A stretch of 9,695 nucleotides of DNA from Chthoniobacter sp. GTDB lineage: Bacteria; Verrucomicrobiota; Verrucomicrobiia; Chthoniobacterales; Chthoniobacteraceae. The first letter of the stretch is position 1, and each line of letters opens with the position of its first letter. The position numbers were made by a program, and so were the translations under genes. Location: the NCBI GenBank assembly GCA_025352865.1, contig JANXSB010000590.1, positions 1-9,695 of the forward strand, given 5' to 3'. Of the stretch, positions 5,981 through 9,695 are shown piece after piece. The notes under the pieces were generated by a model. It worked only from the letters and a program-made list of their open reading frames with translations. It did no database searches and was not told where the DNA came from.

Positions 5981-8522
5981 AATCCCACGGCAGAAACTTT
6001 TCCAGCCGGAGCTGCGCCGCGCGTTCCTTCGCCTCCGCCGCGCGCGGGCCGGGGATTTTCGCCATCTTTTCGTAGATGCCCACGGCGCTTTTCCACTGCT
6101 GCTGCGCGCGGAAAAGATCGGCGGCATCGAAGCCCGCCTTATAGTACCAGAAAAAGTCGCGGCCCTCGGGCGCGGTCTTGTCGAGCACATCGTACCACGC
6201 GGCGAGGGCTTCGTCGGGGCGCGCGAGGCTTTGCAGCGCGCGGCCTTTTTTGAAAAGCGCCTGGTTCCGCCAGACGGGCGCGACGCCGGGCAGTGCGGCG
6301 AGCTGCTCGAAGGCGGCGATGGCGTCGTCGAGCTGCTTCGGTTCCTTGCGCCCGAGGAGGAGCAGGTTGTCGCCTTTCCCGCAGAGCGCGGCGCTGCGCA
6401 GCTCGGCGTCGGGCGCGGGCGTGACGGTGAGGATGGCGTCGTAGAGCACCACGGCCTCGCTTTCCTTGCCGAGCTTGCTTTGCACGATGGCCTGCTGCTG
6501 CCGCGCGTAGAGCTTGAGCGGGCCGTCGTACCTGACCACCTGGTCGAAAAGCGAGAGCGCGCGATCGACCGCGCCCGCATTGATCTCGCGCATCGCCGAC
6601 TGTCCAGCGAGGAAGAGCGCAGCCTCCGCGTACCGCCCGGTGGGCTGCTCCTGCACGATGAGGGTGAACTGCGTCTCGGCGTCCGAGTGATCGCCCGCAC
6701 GCACGTAGAGCTGGCCGAGTTTCATGCGCACGTCAGCGCGCAAGGGCGAGTTTGGGTGCTCGGTGAGGAAAGCCTTAGCGTGCTCGATCACGGCGGCGTC
6801 CGCGGCATCGGCGAGGAAGATGGCGAGATAGGCCGCGTGCTCGGCGGTGTCGGGCGCGGGCGCGGTTTCATTGGCCACGCGGAGGTAGCGCGCCGCGCCG
6901 TCGCGATCCTGCGCGGCAAAGGCCAGCTCCGCCAGCGCCAACCGGGCCTCGCCCTGGCGCGGGTGCTGCGGGAAGTGGTGGAGGAAAAGATCAAGCGTCT
7001 CCGCCGCGCGCGCATCGCCAGCGCGAGCCTGCGCGAGCCCCTGCTCGAGCAGCAGCGTGCTGCGCATCGGGCTCTCTGGCGCGGCGGCGCTGAGCGCCTG
7101 GTAGTCGCTGAGAAAGCGGTCGTGATTTCCGAGCGCGAGCGCGGCGAGCGCGGCGTCGAAGGTCGCATTGGGCCGCAGCCGCGCCGAGCGCTCCGCGGCG
7201 CGGTGAAAGGAATTCGCCGCGAGCAACCACTCGCGCTGCTGGAAGTGGATGAGCGCCTTGCGCATCTCGATTTCCGCGCGCTGCGCATCGCCGCTCGCCC
7301 GCCGCTCCGCCGCCTCGACCGCCGCGAGCGCGTGGACGAGATCGCCTTTCGCCAGCAGCATGTCCGCCTGCATCAGCCGCGCCGCCGGCACCAGCGGGCT
7401 CTCGGACAGATTGTCCACGAGCCCGTTCAGCAGCTTCATCGCGCCGTCGGAATTTTTCGCCCGCAGGCGCATCCGCGCGAGGTAGAAATGCGCCAGCGCC
7501 ATGACGCGCGGCGCGGCTTCATGCGCCCACGGCTTGAGCACCGTCTCCGAGGGCCGCGCCTGCTGCGCGTAGATTTGATCGAGCCGCGCAAAGGCCGCGT
7601 CGAGAAACCGGCTCGCCGGAGAGCGCGCGATGAATTGCTCCAGCACCGTGTCGGCGGAGTCCGCGCCGGTGAGCTGCAGCGTGGCTTCGGACGCCCCGAG
7701 CGCCGCGCCGAAGCGCACGCTTTCCACCACGCCCGGCTCGCCGGCCAGCGCCTGGAAAAGCGCGAGCGCCGGGGCAAACTTGCGCTCCGTGAGCAGCAGC
7801 CGGCCCTCGAGATATTTCCGCCACGTCCCGTCGGCGGATGAAACGTCCCGCACCCCATCCAGCACCGCGCGCGCGCGCCGTGCATCGCCGGATTCGAGCA
7901 GCAAACCCGCGAGGCGCAGCGACGCCGCCGTGCTCTGCGGATGCCCGCGCACAAAGGATTCCAGCGCCACCACCGCCTCCGCCGTCTGCCCCAGCGCCGC
8001 GCAGCTTTCCACCAGCCCGAGCTGCGCCGCGGCAGGCGCGTCCGTCTTCGCCGCGAGCTCCTGGAAAAGCGCCAGCGCCTCCTCCCAGCGCCCCGTCCGC
8101 GCCAGCACCTCCGCCCGCAGCAACCGCGCCGCCACATCGCCGCCCGCCGCGAGCACCTCCACCGCCGCGAACGCGTCGTCATTTTTCCCCGCCGCGAAAA
8201 ATGCCGCGCCCAATTCGAGCTGCGCGGCATTGCGCTCGGCAGGCGGCAAGCCGGGCGTCGCGAGCAACGTCGTCAACTTTTGCACCGCCACCTGCGGGAT
8301 GGATTCCGCCAGCGCCTGCCGCGCCTCGGTGAGCAGCGCAGGCTCGGCGGCATTTGCGGAAAAAGCACCGAACACGATTCCTAAAATCAAACGCAGAGAC
8401 GCAGAGACGCAGAGGAAACTCCGACGTTCACAAGCGCTCAGCCGTCTTTCGCTCAGCGTCCTCTGCGCCTCTGCGCCTCTGCGTTTCCAAAGCAAAATCT
8501 CCGCAACGTAAAACGGCTTCAT
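5979..8522 (-). CDS. Very large exported tetratricopeptide-repeat (TPR) protein, function unknown
   Basis: The 847-residue product is built almost wholly of degenerate 34-residue-type helical pairs rich in Ala and Leu. Examples are GRWEEALALFQELA, GQTAEAVVALESFV, GDARRARAVLDGV, GDHSDAETQFTLIV and KESEAVVLYDAIL. Such arrays are protein-binding scaffolds; spacing and HP.SP motifs (FPQHPRQGEARLALAEL) recall BamD/CpoB-type envelope TPR proteins, but no specific function can be assigned. The ATG at 8522 overlaps the uvrA TGA as ATGA and has GGAGG five bases upstream (8528-8532), the best ribosome site in the window. That supports this start and translational coupling to uvrA. A hydrophobic stretch with cleavage motif SANA near residue 58 (LILGIVFGAFSANA) marks export, but it is preceded by about 35 residues encoded by a palindromic repeat. 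The mature part starts near AEPALLTEARQ. Confidence 0.85.
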   Translation of the reverse strand: MKPFYVAEILLWKRRGAEAQRTLSERRLSACERRSFLCVSASLRLILGIVFGAFSANAAEPALLTEARQALAESIPQVAVQKLTTLLATPGLPPAERNAAQLELGAAFFAAGKNDDAFAAVEVLAAGGDVAARLLRAEVLARTGRWEEALALFQELAAKTDAPAAAQLGLVESCAALGQTAEAVVALESFVRGHPQSTAASLRLAGLLLESGDARRARAVLDGVRDVSSADGTWRKYLEGRLLLTERKFAPALALFQALAGEPGVVESVRFGAALGASEATLQLTGADSADTVLEQFIARSPASRFLDAAFARLDQIYAQQARPSETVLKPWAHEAAPRVMALAHFYLARMRLRAKNSDGAMKLLNGLVDNLSESPLVPAARLMQADMLLAKGDLVHALAAVEAAERRASGDAQRAEIEMRKALIHFQQREWLLAANSFHRAAERSARLRPNATFDAALAALALGNHDRFLSDYQALSAAAPESPMRSTLLLEQGLAQARAGDARAAETLDLFLHHFPQHPRQGEARLALAELAFAAQDRDGAARYLRVANETAPAPDTAEHAAYLAIFLADAADAAVIEHAKAFLTEHPNSPLRADVRMKLGQLYVRAGDHSDAETQFTLIVQEQPTGRYAEAALFLAGQSAMREINAGAVDRALSLFDQVVRYDGPLKLYARQQQAIVQSKLGKESEAVVLYDAILTVTPAPDAELRSAALCGKGDNLLLLGRKEPKQLDDAIAAFEQLAALPGVAPVWRNQALFKKGRALQSLARPDEALAAWYDVLDKTAPEGRDFFWYYKAGFDAADLFRAQQQWKSAVGIYEKMAKIPGPRAAEAKERAAQLRLEKFLPWD
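8389..8493. repeat. Palindromic GCAGAG-type repeat element inside the 5' end of the TPR gene
   Basis: Arms 8389-8415 and 8460-8486 are 27-nt inverted repeats with two mismatches. Each holds three tandem 8-nt units: acgcagag three times at 8391-8414, and ctctgcgc, ctctgcgc, ctctgcgt at 8461-8484. The 44-nt spacer contains cgctcagc twice (8435-8442 and 8450-8457). The hexamer aaaatc stands just before the left arm (8383-8388) and again at 8494-8499. If those are a target duplication, the element is 105 bp and the total insert 111 bp, exactly 37 codons. From memory, repeats of this sort occur many times in some genomes and are often mistranslated as RRGAEAQR... and SLCVSASLR..., as seen here. 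How they move is unknown to me. Confidence 0.85.
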
Positions 8523-9695
8523 AGCATCCTCCGCAAATAGCGCCCCGTGTGGCTTTCCTCAATCTCCGCGATCCGCTCCGGCGTCCCCTGCGCCACGATT
8601 TGCCCGCCGTCCGCGCCGCCTTCAGGGCCGAGATCGAGCACCCAATCGGCGCACTTAATCACCTCCAGATTGTGCTCGATGATGATGAGCGTGTTGCCGG
8701 AATCGCGCAGCTTGCCGAGCACTTCGAGCAGCTTGTGGATGTCCGCGAAATGCAACCCCGTCGTCGGCTCGTCGAGGATATAGACGGTGCGGCCCGTCGC
8801 CTTTTTCGCCAGCTCCGCCGCGAGCTTGATGCGCTGGGCCTCGCCGCCGCTCAGCGTGGTGCCGTTCTGCCCGAGCCGCACGTAGCCGAGCCCCACGTCT
8901 TCGAGCGCCACGAGCTTGTCGTGGATCTGCGTCACGTTGCGGAAAAAGCGCGCGGCTTCATCCACGGTCAGGTCGAGAATGTCGGCCACGTTCTTGCCCT
9001 TGTAAGTGATCTCCAACGTCTCGCGGTTGTAGCGCCGCCCGCGGCAGACTTCGCACTCCACATAGACATCGGCGAGAAAGTGCATCTCGATTTTCTTCAC
9101 GCCGTCGCCCTCGCACGTCTCGCAGCGCCCGCCTTTCACATTGAAAGAAAAGCGTCCCGCTTCGTAGCCGCGGATGCGCGACGCGGGCAGGCCGGCAAAG
9201 AGTTCGCGGATCGGCCCGAACGCGCCGGTGTACGTCACCGGATTCGAGCGCGGCGTGCGGCCGATGGGCGTCTGGTCGATGACGATGGCCTTGTCGATTT
9301 GCTCCAGCCCGTGGATCGCCGCGTATTTTCCGGGGCGGTCTTTCGAGCGGTAAAAATGGCGGAACAAAACGCGGCGCAGGATGTCATCGACGAGCGTGGA
9401 TTTCCCGCTGCCCGAGACGCCGGTCACGCACGTCAGGCAGCCGAGCGGAAAGGACGCGGTCACGCCTTGAAGATTGTTTTCCCGTGCGCCGGTGATCGTC
9501 AGCCAGCCGGGGTTGTGCTCGTCCTTGCGGTTTTGCGGCGCGACGAATTGCGGGCGGTGCCGCGTCTTCGGCACGGGGATTTTCGCGCGCCCGCTGAGGT
9601 ACTGCGCGGTCAGCGAACTCTCGACGGCGAGCACCTCCGCGAGCGTCCCCTGCGCCACGAGAAACCCGCCGCGCGCGCCCGCGCCGGGGCCGAGG
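8519..9695 (-). CDS. uvrA: UvrABC system protein A, C-terminal part, 5' end beyond the window
   Basis: UvrA is the damage-sensing ATPase of nucleotide excision repair; it loads UvrB on lesions. About 391 residues are present, and the frame is open to the right edge (LGPGAGARGGF before VAQGTLAEV), so roughly 550 N-terminal residues lie outside. The second ABC domain is complete: Walker A GVSGSGKST (9395-9421), the zinc finger CETC...CEVC (9044-9124), signature LSGGEAQ (8834-8854), Walker B VYILDEPTTGLH (from about 8784) and the H-loop IIIEHN. The C-terminus SHTGRYLRRML is normal for the family. An apparent GTG start at 9658 is only an internal codon. The TGA stop overlaps the ATG of the TPR gene. 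No lost residue is seen in the motifs. Confidence 0.97.
   Translation of the reverse strand, partial: LGPGAGARGGFLVAQGTLAEVLAVESSLTAQYLSGRAKIPVPKTRHRPQFVAPQNRKDEHNPGWLTITGARENNLQGVTASFPLGCLTCVTGVSGSGKSTLVDDILRRVLFRHFYRSKDRPGKYAAIHGLEQIDKAIVIDQTPIGRTPRSNPVTYTGAFGPIRELFAGLPASRIRGYEAGRFSFNVKGGRCETCEGDGVKKIEMHFLADVYVECEVCRGRRYNRETLEITYKGKNVADILDLTVDEAARFFRNVTQIHDKLVALEDVGLGYVRLGQNGTTLSGGEAQRIKLAAELAKKATGRTVYILDEPTTGLHFADIHKLLEVLGKLRDSGNTLIIIEHNLEVIKCADWVLDLGPEGGADGGQIVAQGTPERIAEIEESHTGRYLRRML

Noticed and set aside
6231..7841. Long plus-strand open frame (536 residues) opposite the TPR gene
   Set aside because: Composition is dominated by Arg, Glu, Leu and Ala, mirroring the reverse complement of the TPR codons; no domain is visible.
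8519..9695. Two similar LGPxxGxxGG...VAQGT segments in uvrA taken as a local duplication
   Set aside because: Each ABC half of UvrA ends with this motif; it is the ancient internal duplication of the family.
1..9695. tRNA, rRNA, CRISPR array, phage or toxin-antitoxin genes
   Set aside because: I looked on both strands and saw no tRNA-like cloverleaf, regular spacer array, integrase, transposase or small toxin-like gene.

Overview
The window is high-GC bacterial DNA carrying seven recognisable genes and one gene fragment. The lineage is not proven by the sequence. The tig-clpP-clpX order, the weak Shine-Dalgarno signals at most starts, the large tetratricopeptide (TPR) protein and the dispersed GCAGAG-type palindromic repeat would fit a member of the Verrucomicrobiota or a neighbouring PVC lineage. 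I hold that as a moderate-confidence inference.

Layout. Positions 1-354 are a foldback: a plus-strand piece of clpX (1-218) meets the minus-strand clpX (209-901) head to head, so neither copy is complete. The minus strand then carries the proteostasis operon, transcribed right to left: trigger factor (tig, 2943-1618), ClpP protease (clpP, 1600-908) and ClpX unfoldase (clpX, from 901, cut at 209). Next comes a lower-GC two-gene minus-strand unit: a secreted protein with one CxxCH haem site followed by an outer-membrane beta-barrel (5166-3763), and an azurin-like type 1 copper protein (3689-3231). A candidate rho-independent terminator lies directly after the second gene. Divergent from this unit is a small exported LTxxQ (Spy/CpxP/ZraP-like) protein (5343-5960, plus strand). 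It converges with a very large exported TPR protein (8522-5979, minus). The start codon of the TPR gene overlaps the stop codon of uvrA (8519 to the right edge, 5' end outside the window).

How the genes work together. Trigger factor and ClpXP form a standard chaperone/protease set. The monohaem barrel protein plus the azurin-like cupredoxin has the layout of a small outer-membrane electron conduit: haem at the periplasmic mouth of a porin, with a soluble copper carrier beside it. It recalls the Cyc2/rusticyanin pairing of iron oxidisers, and it is the most interesting system here. The LTxxQ protein may be a metal or envelope-stress partner, but its base composition matches the flanks rather than the electron-transfer unit. 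UvrA is nucleotide excision repair. The TPR protein downstream is of unknown function, and its signal peptide region appears to have been split in frame by a palindromic repeat.

Two structural oddities deserve checking first: the clpX foldback, with 10 nt of shared sequence at the joint and four synonymous differences between arms (chimera or real rearrangement), and the repeat inserted into the TPR gene's signal-peptide region.
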